Shown: positions 11,601-23,900 of the stretch, in pieces
Layout: each line of letters starts with the position of its first letter
How positions within the stretch are numbered: position 1 is the stretch's first letter
The notes under the pieces: generated by a model
The model's input: only the letters and a program-made list of their open reading frames with translations
Databases searched by the model: none
Told to the model about the DNA's origin: nothing
Position numbers and translations under genes: made by a program
Source of the DNA: Echinostoma caproni
Taxonomy: Eukaryota > Platyhelminthes > Trematoda > Plagiorchiida > Echinostomatidae
Length of the DNA stretch: 64,000 nt
Direction: 5' to 3'
Assembly (NCBI GenBank): GCA_900618425.1
Contig: UZAN01040270.1
Span: 5,370-69,369 of the forward strand

Positions 11601-14600
11601 TTACTATGATACCCACAAGCTGAAAGAGTTTAACTCCTTCATTTTTCCTTATCTTACCCGCTTTTTATGTCACCGGACCGTATTTTCTAGGATTTGTCCA
11701 CAGCCTCCAGTTATCTCCATAACCCTAGACTATTTATAGGTCTCGCTGTTTTGTGAGGCATTTGGCAACTGAATTCAATCTAGATAGTGTTTAATAAAGA
11801 AATTTCCTGACTTAAATTGACTTGAGTTCTATTGCCGCATCATGAAATCTGTCTGTCTCACACAAGCCTAGAGTACAGTTCGTTCAAACCCGACCTAGGT
11901 CACAGAATTATTGCCATCTGCTTACGTTTTTACAATCGTTAAACGTGAGCTCTTATGAGGTGATTTCGGTTGGTGTTTTGGTTACCCAGTCGGGTGAAGA
12001 AAAAGAAGAAAAAATAGAGTAGAGCAATGTCCATGTTAAAATGGAGAAATCAGTTAGGCTAAGGTTGACAAGAAATCAAGTAGGTTCACGAACGCCACGG
12101 GTTACGACACAGCTGTTTCACTGTGTTTTCATCCATCGATTACCCTGGTCCCGAAATCCCCTTATAGGAATTCTACAACGACGTAAATTATCCAATCCTT
12201 TGGTCTGATTCTAACACCCTCATGTTAAGCTTCAACTAATTACCTCAGAAAACATAGCAGTCGGTATCAATTGTTAAGGCTGATATCATACATCTTCACT
12301 GAGAATCCTCAGTTCATCCAGTGTGTGCGGATGACTGGAAGAACTGAGAATTGTGGAGAAATATTATGTTTGAAGGAAGACCAATCCTAATTCGCATTGA
12401 ATAATATAAGTGAATATTGCAGGTAGTACCACCTTCTCATATTAGCTCAAGGACATACTCAAACCCTACTGCATTTTAGTTGTAAAGAATAGTTATTACT
12501 GGTTTTAGGGAATGAGAAAATGTGATTAAAGTCAGATAGTTGAGGTTTCGCCTTAGTGTTTATATTTGGCACCCTATTTCCATTTACTTGTGCAGTTTAT
12601 TATAGCACGGAATATAGATTGTTCAGGAAAGCCGACTTATCTACACTGATAAATTTATGTAATTTCTGTTAGCACTTCATTGTTTTGAATGGAACAAAAA
12701 TAGCTATTTATCTTCCCCTATTTCGAAGAACTATTCTACTTTATTAAACACGCATGTATAGTAGGTAAAGAAACTCAGAGGGAATCATCAATGGGCAATA
12801 TTGTGCCACAAAATCCTTTCAGATTGTTTTTCTTTTCATTTTCTGTAAACCTAATGGATGTCAAGGTACTCATTCAAAATAACCATAAAATACCTCCGTT
12901 AGTTGAAGGGCGACGGTCAAGTTTTCACGGCATATTAGTCTGACTCGCCCAAGCAAGGTGATTTTTTCTACATTGAACTTGTCTTCCGTGGACATTACAG
13001 TATTGGGTCGGCGGCCACTGACATCTGATGTGTTTGTTTGTTCGGTGCGACCAGTTACTTGCGTTGGTGTTGATCCAAATGCTTCATAGTATGATTCCAT
13101 CTTGCAGCGTTTCGCTGCGGACTTTGGCGCACGGTTACGTGAACCACTAAAGTTGAAAAAAATATCATGGGCATCAGTGTTAAATGAAACATCGGCGAAA
13201 AAATAACACAGTTACTACTGGAATAAATAGGCGCACTATAAACCAGTAAAATGCATATCATGGTGAACAACACAAAGCTTCTTTTTGTGAAGGCCGACAA
13301 AGAGCAAGGAAGAGCTGTTCCGCCTATACTGGGAGTCATCAGCAATATGGACTAGAATTATTGAGTCTCCATTGTACCATTCAGTAAATGAATGAGTGAA
13401 CATTGAGCAAACAACTTTGTTTATGCCTTCAACTTGGTGGCGGTGGTCAAGTAGCTTAAGTTGTCTTCGTATTAGCCGGTAAGGCAGGCCAAGTTTCCTA
13501 TCCATAAGCTTGAATTGTAAAATCGTAAAGCTAAATCGTACAACTACAAGTTCGAATTGAGAACAAAACGCCGTGATCGGGTCCACTTTCCCCGGTGCAC
13601 CTCCTTTATCAGTTGATCGCACATTTTTTAACTGTCTGCCCACGTTCTTTGTGTTGCAATGAGGGAGGTATCAACCTTACGTGCTCGCAAACGAACGTCA
13701 ATTGGGTGGAACCGTATGTTATAAGCCAGACAGCTAAGCCGACCCTAAAACAATCAGCTACAGTTGAAGAATAACTCGTTGTATGTGCTCGGACTAAAGA
13801 TTACCACAGCAACTACGCTTAGGCGTGACTTCAGTAGTCCGAGCGACGCTTTTTCTCGATGCCAATTAGAATTAAAAAGGTTTGCCGGAGGCTCTGGTCT
13901 GAGTTATTGAAGTTATATTAAGAGACTATGGCGTTTTATTCAATGACCCAGCGGTCGAAGACAGTTATACTTCAACTGTCGCTCACCGTAACAGTCCCAT
14001 AGATATGGGCCTTCTTGGTTCAGTATGGAATAGAAGCGACCAAAACAGAACGGTGAATGGACTTCGTTGTGCAGATTGGTAAAAAACCGTGCGATCAACT
14101 GATAAAAGAGGTGCGCCGAAGGAAAGCGGACTCGGTCACGGCGTTTCGTTCTCAATTCGAACCTTTAGTTTTCCGATTCAGCAAAACGATTTTACAATTC
14201 AAAATGATGATTTATCAAATCAAACTTAAAAATGCTATGGTCTGAATCGTCAACTGTGCCTTATCTTTGTGACAATAACATGACATGTATTTCACACGCA
14301 TCTGAATCCCGACTGTGTCAAACAAATCATGGTACAATAATCTTTATGATAAAGAAAAGTTCTATGATTTGTTTGTGGACGGAATACTGCCATAATACCC
14401 ATGCCGAAGTCGGACCTCAAGGCAGCTGGGCGGTGTGAAAACCGCAATCCGTTGGAGGCCGGTGTCCAGCTCCGCGGATTATACGCCTTTTTACGGGATC
14501 AAAGGTTCAAAACCATCTTACATTATGATGAAAATATGTAAACAATCATGTATATAGTCTTGCACTCCAAGTTTGACGGGGCGAGAAATTGAATTGAAAT

Positions 14601-17600
14601 TCGGAAATGGGGTTATATAAATTTCTCCATGGAAAAGTGAGCGGTTTAGGGATAAACGAACGCTTGAAACTGACAAAAGTCTGAATGCCAAAGGATACAA
14701 AATGTGAAAAATGCCGACCTACGAGCAAAGCACCTTTGCGTTTTGGAAGAGAGAGCGTTTCAAAAATTATAAAAGCCGAAGATCCAAGCTCCTTAGGACG
14801 AACAAACTGTAAGATAGCTAGCGGGAGCAAAAAGGACCTTTGCAGACTGGGCAGTCTACAGCAAGTGGAGCCAGGTCGACGGATGAACAGGCCGGGTGAC
14901 TTAAGGTAGTGATGTTTGCTGGTGCATCAAAGCGCTCAAAGACAGAAGCACTTTGGGTTTAAATCAGGTATTAATATTGTTGAAACCAAAACGCCTGGTG
15001 CAATTACGTGTAAATGCTGAATTTTATCGTGTTTCTTCTCTATAGGAAGTGATCCACTAAGCCTGCTTGTTTGGGGTGCAACCGGCGTCTGCTGTTTGAA
15101 ACACTGGATAATGTACCTTGTAGAGAAAAAACTAGATCAAGTAATCCTTTTCCTAGGAATGAATTTATATCTCCAGGCTCTTAATATTGCAATACACGAT
15201 TTGTCTAACGATCGATTGCGTAGAACAATCTACGAATACGATAAAAATAAACTGTGAGAAATCAGAGTGAAAACCTTGTGAAGGAGGTGATCTTGATTTA
15301 GATGAAGAAATCATATAATAGAATCAATTACAGCTGAGCCACGGATACAATGTCAGCCAACTACACCAACCAAACTCGATTACAGGACCCGATAGACTAA
15401 AGTCAATCTTTCTATGGGGTACTGAATTACAAAAATTTCAGACCGGCATTCCGGACCTAAGTCTTTTGGCGACATTCCAGAGAAGGATGATATGACTGCA
15501 TTCGAGCAAATGTAGAAATAGATACATAGATAATTGTGGATTTTTTAACCCCGAAAATAAGCTTCAGAGCTTTTTTGAAGGAAACATTATTACAAAACCC
15601 GGTTTGATTGACAAAACAATGGTAGATAGGATTCAAGATTACAAGGATGCCTTTATTGAGGTATTTCTTCGCATAAGTCTCATTAGCCTTCACGATTCTT
15701 GAAACCCATCTAAAAATGTCCAGTGCAAAGAAAATCTATTTATTCACTCAATTGTAAACCGGTTCAGTTAATTTGTGAATTATTTTTAAAATTTGATACC
15801 GCTCGCAGCGCTAACTTATTCCATCTACTTCGTCCTCATTGATCGATCAAAGAGCAGCCTATTACGTCGATGAACAGTTCAAGGTTAGTGGTGGTGGTGC
15901 TAAACTGACGTGATGATGAAACACTGAAAGTGAGCTACTTGACCTCGTTCGGGGTTTGATGATGTTATGAATGGAGAACGCATAAATTAATGGACCAAAG
16001 AAGGATCTCAGTTAACTTGAAACAGGTTATGCATAAATGAGATCGGTACTATTTTATCATATATTCAAGGAAACAAAAATGTTATTTATACTTTGTGTGT
16101 AGTTGAACTCACCCCTTTGTCTTTTTTTCTACCTTATCAGTCACCTGCTTCAATTTAGGGCTTTGGCTATAGTCCTTCTTTCCGTGTTTATCTTTTCCCT
16201 GTTTAAGGCTGGGCCGAGACACTGACTGAACCGAACCGGCGTGGTCTTCATTTCCTGAATCAATGAGGCATAGGATGATCAAAAAGGGTAAATGAACAGA
16301 GGAAGAGACACAATGGAATAGCAAGAATATCAAGAATGTTATCCAGTCAAAAGGTACATATCTGAACAATTGAAAGTTATGAAAGTAGAAATCTGTTCAG
16401 ACATGGAATGTTTCGATTATCTCCTTCGGTTTCTCGTAGGCACTAGGCAGTTTCCATGAGTTTATGTGTGAGTTTCACTCCTTGGGACAGTCCAGGCATG
16501 AACACACAAAACGTATGCACTGCTGTCGAGTCTCAAACAATAAGAAACAGCAGTACAGTGCTCTTTGTTGGTCTCCATAAAGATTTCCATCGCATTTAGA
16601 AGTCTGTTTGTTCACTGAGTCTTGTAACGGTATACCGATTATCTCCAGACAAGATATAACTGGAGCCCTCGGTGGACTGATTTCGGTTCTTTCCACGAAG
16701 TGTTAACTTAAGCTATACAACTTTTGTTAAATGACTGTTTTTTTGTTTTCCCAAGAGAATAAAACCATTGCATGAAGGTCAAAGTTTTGTGTTTTTTGTT
16801 TCCATGAAAGGATGTGATGAAATTCAGTAGGCTTGCCGTTCAACTTTTCTTTCCACACTAATTTGTCTTTTTCTGTATCCTTTTGGTATATCGACACCAC
16901 AAGGTTACTATATTGTCGAATTCTTTCCTCAGGGTATGTGATAGAAGATGAGGTGCGACGCTAAATGTGACAAAATCTGGAACAGCGGAAATAGTTTCCT
17001 AGATTGTGCACTAAGGGATAATCGTTGTTATAGACTTTATAAGCGTACAACTTCATATATCTGTATATTTTCACGAAAATACATCCCTGGGTACATGTAC
17101 ATAAAAGAAAAGACGAAAGGATACCGGATACACATGCCTGGCGAGCGGCAAGAACCGCAAACCCGGTCGTGTGCTTCCAGATTAATTTTGTCCAGTCATT
17201 CATATACTATTTATTACCAAATATATACATATACATATTAGGATGTTCTTTGCTTCTCGTGGAGAATCGCTGAATTTATTGATATCTTATTTCATTGAAT
17301 TGCGCAACTGAATTTATAAATTGGCATTTTAGTTATGATTACAATTTGTAGTTTCCACAGATGAAGCCGTCTTTTTATTAGAAAATTGTTATTTAGCTTT
17401 AAAGGAGCCCACAAATGTAAAAGTAAAGCTAAGTAAATTTTCGTAAAATCACACAACCTGGTCTTCAAATGAATTGCGAAATAAATAATTCACATATCTA
17501 CACTATTTTCACAATTCCAACACTCGACTGCGCACCGATCAAGTCGTTCGAGTAAGATGATGTACAAAAAAGAAACTGGTAAACTCCAATGAGTGATAAT

Positions 17601-17868
17601 TAAAATTCAGTCATTGTTTTCCAACGCACGTGGAGATCTCAAATTTCGAAGCTTGGAAACAGGTGATCATGTTTATTCACAAAGTTATTAAGTAAACCCA
17701 AGGTATTATTCCATCATAAGAGAGGCTAGAAGTAGAGAAAAAAAATTTATTCTTGTTTTTCACTGTGTCGGTTTGAACTTCTCTTCACTGTTTTAAATCC
17801 CAGCAGCCCGCTCTTTGTTACCATTGTTGTTGCGTTGGCACCAAGCTGGCTCGCCAGCTGGTGATTAC

Positions 17869-17901
<33 letters not shown>

Positions 17902-20900
17902 ATTCTTTTACAGTGTGAACAAAACAGATTCATTGCCAGAAGTAGTAAGCGAATTACTGGGAAAATATTCAAAACGAAAAGAATTAGTAATATTGGTGGT
18001 CCTTATAAAATAATGTAAAACGTTCTCACCGTCGGCAAGATCGTCCATGAAACCCATAACTCGTCCCTGCTCTACCGTTTCTGCAGTTCCTGGGATGGAG
18101 GCTGGAGCGCTTTCGTCTGTATGGTCTGTGTATCTTGTTTGGGCCTTCATAATGCTCTGAACAACACGAATACACGCGTCATCTGTGGCAGCTCGTCCTG
18201 CTCGACTGACATGCGTGGTGGAGAGAAATGTGATACTCGTGAGAGATACCGGTTCTCTGGGTAGACTGGACTGGGCAGTTGGTTCGGGTTGCACGGTGCG
18301 TTGATCATTTCGGATTACCTTCAATCATAAAAGTAGTACAGCATTTTACAATTTCATACATCCGGTTCTCTTTAGGAATTTCATAAGAACAAGAACAGGC
18401 ATCGTCACAGGACAGGTTGAATTCAACTGTTTCACGTTATCTCTTCAGCTGTGTACAAACATTCGTATGAAAGTTCGATCAGGACAATGACAAATCTTTA
18501 GACATCAAAAACACTAGGAAAAATCAGTGCGAAGGTCAAAGGTCACCAATCGCAGTCGGGTTGAACAGAGGGATAGGGTGGGAGAACATGTTCATCGACC
18601 TGGATCAAGGTGACAGCCCTACCATGGGAGGGCCAGGCTAACCCTCCCGCAATGAGTAAAGGGTTTGATTTTTCCCTCACAACTTCACACGCTGTCCCCA
18701 CACCGTACAGTAGATATGATACCACTTCAAGTGATTAGTGAATGACTGAATAATCTGGGACTTACGCTCATTGCGAAAGAAAAAGAATGTAGTTTACCCA
18801 AATGTTAAGTGCGAACGCAACACATAGTGATGACATTTCATTCCCTCTATGCAGCGTTTTCGGGGAACCGACTTCAGTTTCCTTCCGGAGATCCATACTA
18901 TAACTTTTTCAATTTAAGATGTCCGAATATCCATTAAAGATGTCATGTTGCTATGTGGATAACACGATCGTGCAATTGCTCCGTCGTTTCACATTGTCTT
19001 GTACTGTTTGTAATGATCCTGTTGTCACGTTTAGTCCATCCGGGTGTGATCAGACACTCCTGCTGTTTATTCGAAGTTCACTGGGCCTGCCTAAGACTCG
19101 CAGCTGTAAACAAGGTTTCTCGCTCGGGCGAGCCATCGAGAAGCTAAATCAGTGCTAAAGTATTCCAAAGGTTACTATTCTGAAGGTGGAAAAAACATCT
19201 TCGCCGTATGTGCATTTTTCCATAGTATGTGTTCTTTCTTTCTTTCTTTCTATCTTTCAGAATTCTATCTTGGACGTAGTTATAGAAATCATTCAACGCG
19301 AAAAAAAGCAAGTTGTTAAATTCCAACAAGAGTTTTGCGTTGTTTTATATAATTGGATAGCGTAATCCGTACTTAAGACAAATGTTTATTATGATTATCC
19401 GTTCACCAAACCCGCTTAGAAAATGTGCATGTATTCTAGACGAATCAAACGTTGGCCCAGTTTCATCATCGCTTGATCATTTTCCATTCCGAATTTCTCA
19501 CATGGCACATCGTTTCACAGCTGATGGCCCTGTGGTGATTCTCTACCAACCCTTGAGCAGCATCGGATTCAGATCTCATTCTCCTCCTGTACCGGCCCGA
19601 AGATCACACAACCGATCGAGTTCATTTATCGATCGGTCGGATAGTACAGCTGCAAAAAGGGACCGGGTGCTTGCCCAGCTAACCCGAGCAAGGAACCACA
19701 CCTTGTCTACAATCACGAGTCTATAGCAGGCCCAGTGAACTTCGAATAAACAGCAGGAGTGTCGTGACCACACCTGGATGGACTAAACGTGACAACAGGA
19801 TCATCACAAACAGTACAAGACAATGTGAAACGACGGAGCAATTGCACTATCGTGTTATCCACATAGCAACATGACATCTTTAATGGATATTCGGACATCT
19901 TAAATTGATGCTGCGACACTTTAAATCGATATTCGGACATCTTAAATTGTAAAAGGTATATCAGGAGATTTCGTACACTCCATTTAATCAGATTTTCAAA
20001 GAACAATAATAGCATTCTCAGTTTCACTACTGAGAACACAACCAGTAGTTAACATTACGAATCATAAGCGTGGATTTCTGCGATACTTGAACCAAGCCGT
20101 CATGCATAAGCGCACATGCACGCAGTGGCAAACAGTGCAAGTATTTATTAGTAGTGCCAACCCAAAGTGGATTGGACAAAGGATAAACGTGCGGGTTACA
20201 TGGTTTTCATCACCGTCACTACACCTTCGTCCGGAATCGGGGTGGAGGTTGTACACACCCGGTTGCCGTTCTCTGATCATCCTGCTGACGACTACGTATC
20301 CTCGGGACAACGCGGTGCCGGCCAATCCCAACCCATTTCAAATTCAAACCGCGAGAATTCTCAGGGATGATAAGGCTTCCCCTGGCACCCCGAACTCCAC
20401 CAACTTTAGCAACAATGGGAAGCACTGTTCACAGTCAATGAATTACTTTTGTTCTTAGATTACACTGTTGTTTCAGAGAAACTCCGAAACCTGGTCCTCT
20501 GAGTAATCCATACTGGTCACCTGGGCATGAGCCTTCTGAAAGGCGTGACTCCAAGGTACATACATTGGCCTCATATGGCCGCGCATTTGACTAAGAATTC
20601 CATTATTCTCGTTAATAAACTTGATTGTTTGACCTCCTTTTACGCTGCTATGCATCCCAACTCCACCCACAGTTTGTTCTTCATGTTGTTGTGTTGGCAC
20701 AAAGCTTGCTCATGTTGATCTCGCCGGTTCGATTGATGGTTTTGATTTCCTCATTGGTAACAGATAACGATAATCATTTCGCTTCCTCACAGTTCATTGA
20801 TTTTGCTGCCGCAATACTATCACACGAAAGGTCTCTGCTTTATCGGTTACAATCAAATGGTCAGACTGAAGTTCTTATGTGAGACTATCGAATCGGTCAT

Positions 20901-23900
20901 CCGAAATGGACAACGGGATGCAAAAGAATGCGATGTGGAAGCATAGCTTATGTTGCCCAAGTTGGGTCGGACATCCAGGTGAGATTTACTAACCAAATGC
21001 TGGACCAAAGTGTAGAAATCACGAAATAATTGCTACTAGACATTTTACTGTGAGACAGAACCTACTCAGTGTTGTAAGGTACTTCCCCACTTGCGAGAAA
21101 CGGCTATTGGATTCCCGTGTGATCCGTGAGTGAACTAAAAGATTCACTTCTGCAACTTCAGGAGAAACAAACAAACTATCAGACTGGCCATCACTGACGA
21201 AGAAACTAAGACGAAGATACTAACCGATCGTTGCAAATTAGATGTTTTGTTCTATGTAAGCCTGTATACCCCAAGCCGATGCTGTTCAAATAAAAAACTC
21301 TTCTCGTATCGCTGCTCTCTTGGTAATTTATAACACCAGGACAGAAACGCAAGCCTACCGACGCATACCATGGGAACAACTTAACAAGAAGATTTAAGAG
21401 AAAAAAGTAAATTGAGTCCCGCATGCAAAGCGCTTGATATTAAAATCATTCAAATAAACCTAAAAAGGGGTGTGTGTGTTAGTGCGGAGCTCACGGAACG
21501 TGACACTAGCGCACGGATTCATGTTACGCCAAAATCACGCTCGAGACGCTAAAAGAAAACAGCCTCAGCATCGGATGACTGAAGGACGAGTCAGACAACG
21601 GTTGTCTGATCAACCAATTAGAAGGTCTAAGACGTATTCTGATCGATGCGTCACTATGTCGTTCTGTTATTTTAGATCTGCCCTTTGCATGCTCGTGTTG
21701 TGCTATAATCATAGAATACACTCTGACTTGTTCTCCAGCTGCGTTCCCTATTCCGCATTGTTGTTGGGGCCTAAACGAAAGACCCCATTTTTGATTGTAC
21801 GTCTAAGCGAAGCATAGTATGACTACGGTGGATTATTTAAATAGGTCGAAACGCGTTGCTGACATACACGGAGGGATTTGATTTGGCAAACCACGCTCGC
21901 AATCGCTTTTGATTGTTCCCGTTGGTCAACTAAAACGGGCGGTGTTCACGAATACGATAGTATGGGCCCTAAATAGTTCGACCCCACGTTGCTTTTTAAA
22001 CAGAAAATAAAATACAACCGATGAACAATACTGATAACCAACATTATTTCTTACGGAGTACCCCCGCAAAAATGATTGCCATGAACGGTCACTGAGAAAT
22101 GGCGCAGAGAACCTTGGAAATGCCAAAATAAATAGAAACCCTTAAGAACCCTGTGCGTGTTTATCTACTATTCAAAAATTGCTGGTTTAGAACTTACTCT
22201 ATGAATACTGTCAGTTGAAGTGAACAGAATATTTTATGCTGCGTACATAAAAGCTGTATTCAAACATAGATCAATAGTGTGTTTTTGATCAGAGGACTGA
22301 GTGTTGGGTTCTGCAGATTCTATCTGTGTATATTCATCCACCAATTCCGGTGGGACTGCTTACATCTTTTTTTGATTAATTGTACATAAGCCCTACATTG
22401 AGATAAACGAAGGCTTCAGATAAAAAAGTTGACAACAAAAGTGTTCATTTTAGGCATCCAATTTGAAACGTAACTCCATGACGAGATAAACAATTGTTCT
22501 ATTCAAAAAGATAATCTGTAGAGTAACCGCAGTCTCAGGAGATAAATTATGTGGGGTTAATAAGACTTATAAAGGAGAATTATATTTACCTGACCAATAC
22601 GGTTTGTAGAAGGTTGTCCTCCTCCTTGGGCATGCTCATCCATTGGTGGTTCAGTTTGTGCACGCAGACAGTTCAAAAACACGCAACGATCCGCCGCATT
22701 CGAACACAGCCCGGTCAATAACCGGATAGCCATGGCACTTGCTTCATGTTGCATTGCTCTATCACTCTCGTTCCATTTAAACTCACTCAGAGCGACCGGT
22801 TGCATTGAGGTGGAGTTCGCAAATCCCGTCATCAGTGGAATGGTCTCAGTGATTACCTGCTGTAATAGGTGATCACGAGCTTGAACAAATCCGCTTAGAC
22901 GACCAAGAATTGAATCGAATTCAGCCAGCTCTTGCCGTAGACGCTTCTTCTGACTTTCACTATCAGCCACATTAGATTTTATCTGAGTCTGTTGAGGAAA
23001 GTGTGCGGGAAAACTTTTACCTTCTCACAGCCTAAGGTCTAAATGTCATCGTTGATGATAGAAAGAATGGAACAATCTCAACATTTTATTGTTAGTCTAT
23101 GAGTATAGTAAGAAACATTATGAGATCATCAATAGACTGGCGACAAAATACAAAATCATCGTGGTAAAATACCATATCAGATACATTACTTTTGTTAACG
23201 AATAGGAGTATTAAAAAAATTATTGAAACGAAGGCAATGGGCACTTTTCGTTTTGAGTAGATAAAACGTGTAAACATTTTATCTCCAATCATCGGGTTAA
23301 GTGTTTTCCCATGATTATTCGGTTACTACATCTGGTCGTCTGTATGTACAACAGGACAGACAAAACAAGAGGTTAATTTCCGTTATGGGAAAGTCTGTAC
23401 CGCCGATGTGTGATGGTACTTATCAGAGAAACCAAAATAAATGAAATAATACCGTGACCCGATTAGTGGTTTACATTTTGAGGTTTTCAAAAGTTCACAG
23501 CTAAATGATACCGTATATCACTGTGGGCATTTGCGTTACGGTGAAGTTGTGCTATTGTTTGATCAGTCCATCATTCAACGTAAAGACCAATATCAAGTGG
23601 ATCTCGTTTTGCTTGCAGTTTTTGAGTTAAACTCGTCCGTCGCTCGCACACTGTCTGTCGTGTCACAGAAGTGGATAGAAGTAAAACATACTCAAAAGTG
23701 GTGATATCGATCTGAAAGACAAACGTACTAGATTTATATGATGAAATCGTATGTGATATAATCTGGGGTTGTATGTGCATATGAACAAAATGGGCCAACA
23801 TGTATGATACTCACTTATCTATATATATATGTGATCAATCACATGAATAAAATGGTCAGTGTTGCTACCCTATACATTATGACATTCAGAAGAAAACAAA

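Noticed and set aside
11039..11739. Open frames spanning the N-gap, on both strands
   Set aside because: They are mostly unknown residues; the same applies to frames across 26,168-27,116 and 53,370-54,112.
13236..13643. 135-codon minus-strand ORF
   Set aside because: No recognisable motif, overlaps an inverted-repeat arm, and lacks splice borders in a phase usable by the host gene.
19382..19726. 114-codon plus-strand ORF in the loop of the long inverted repeat
   Set aside because: Arg/Ser/Pro-rich but without any family motif; could be a decayed retroelement tail, which cannot be shown here.
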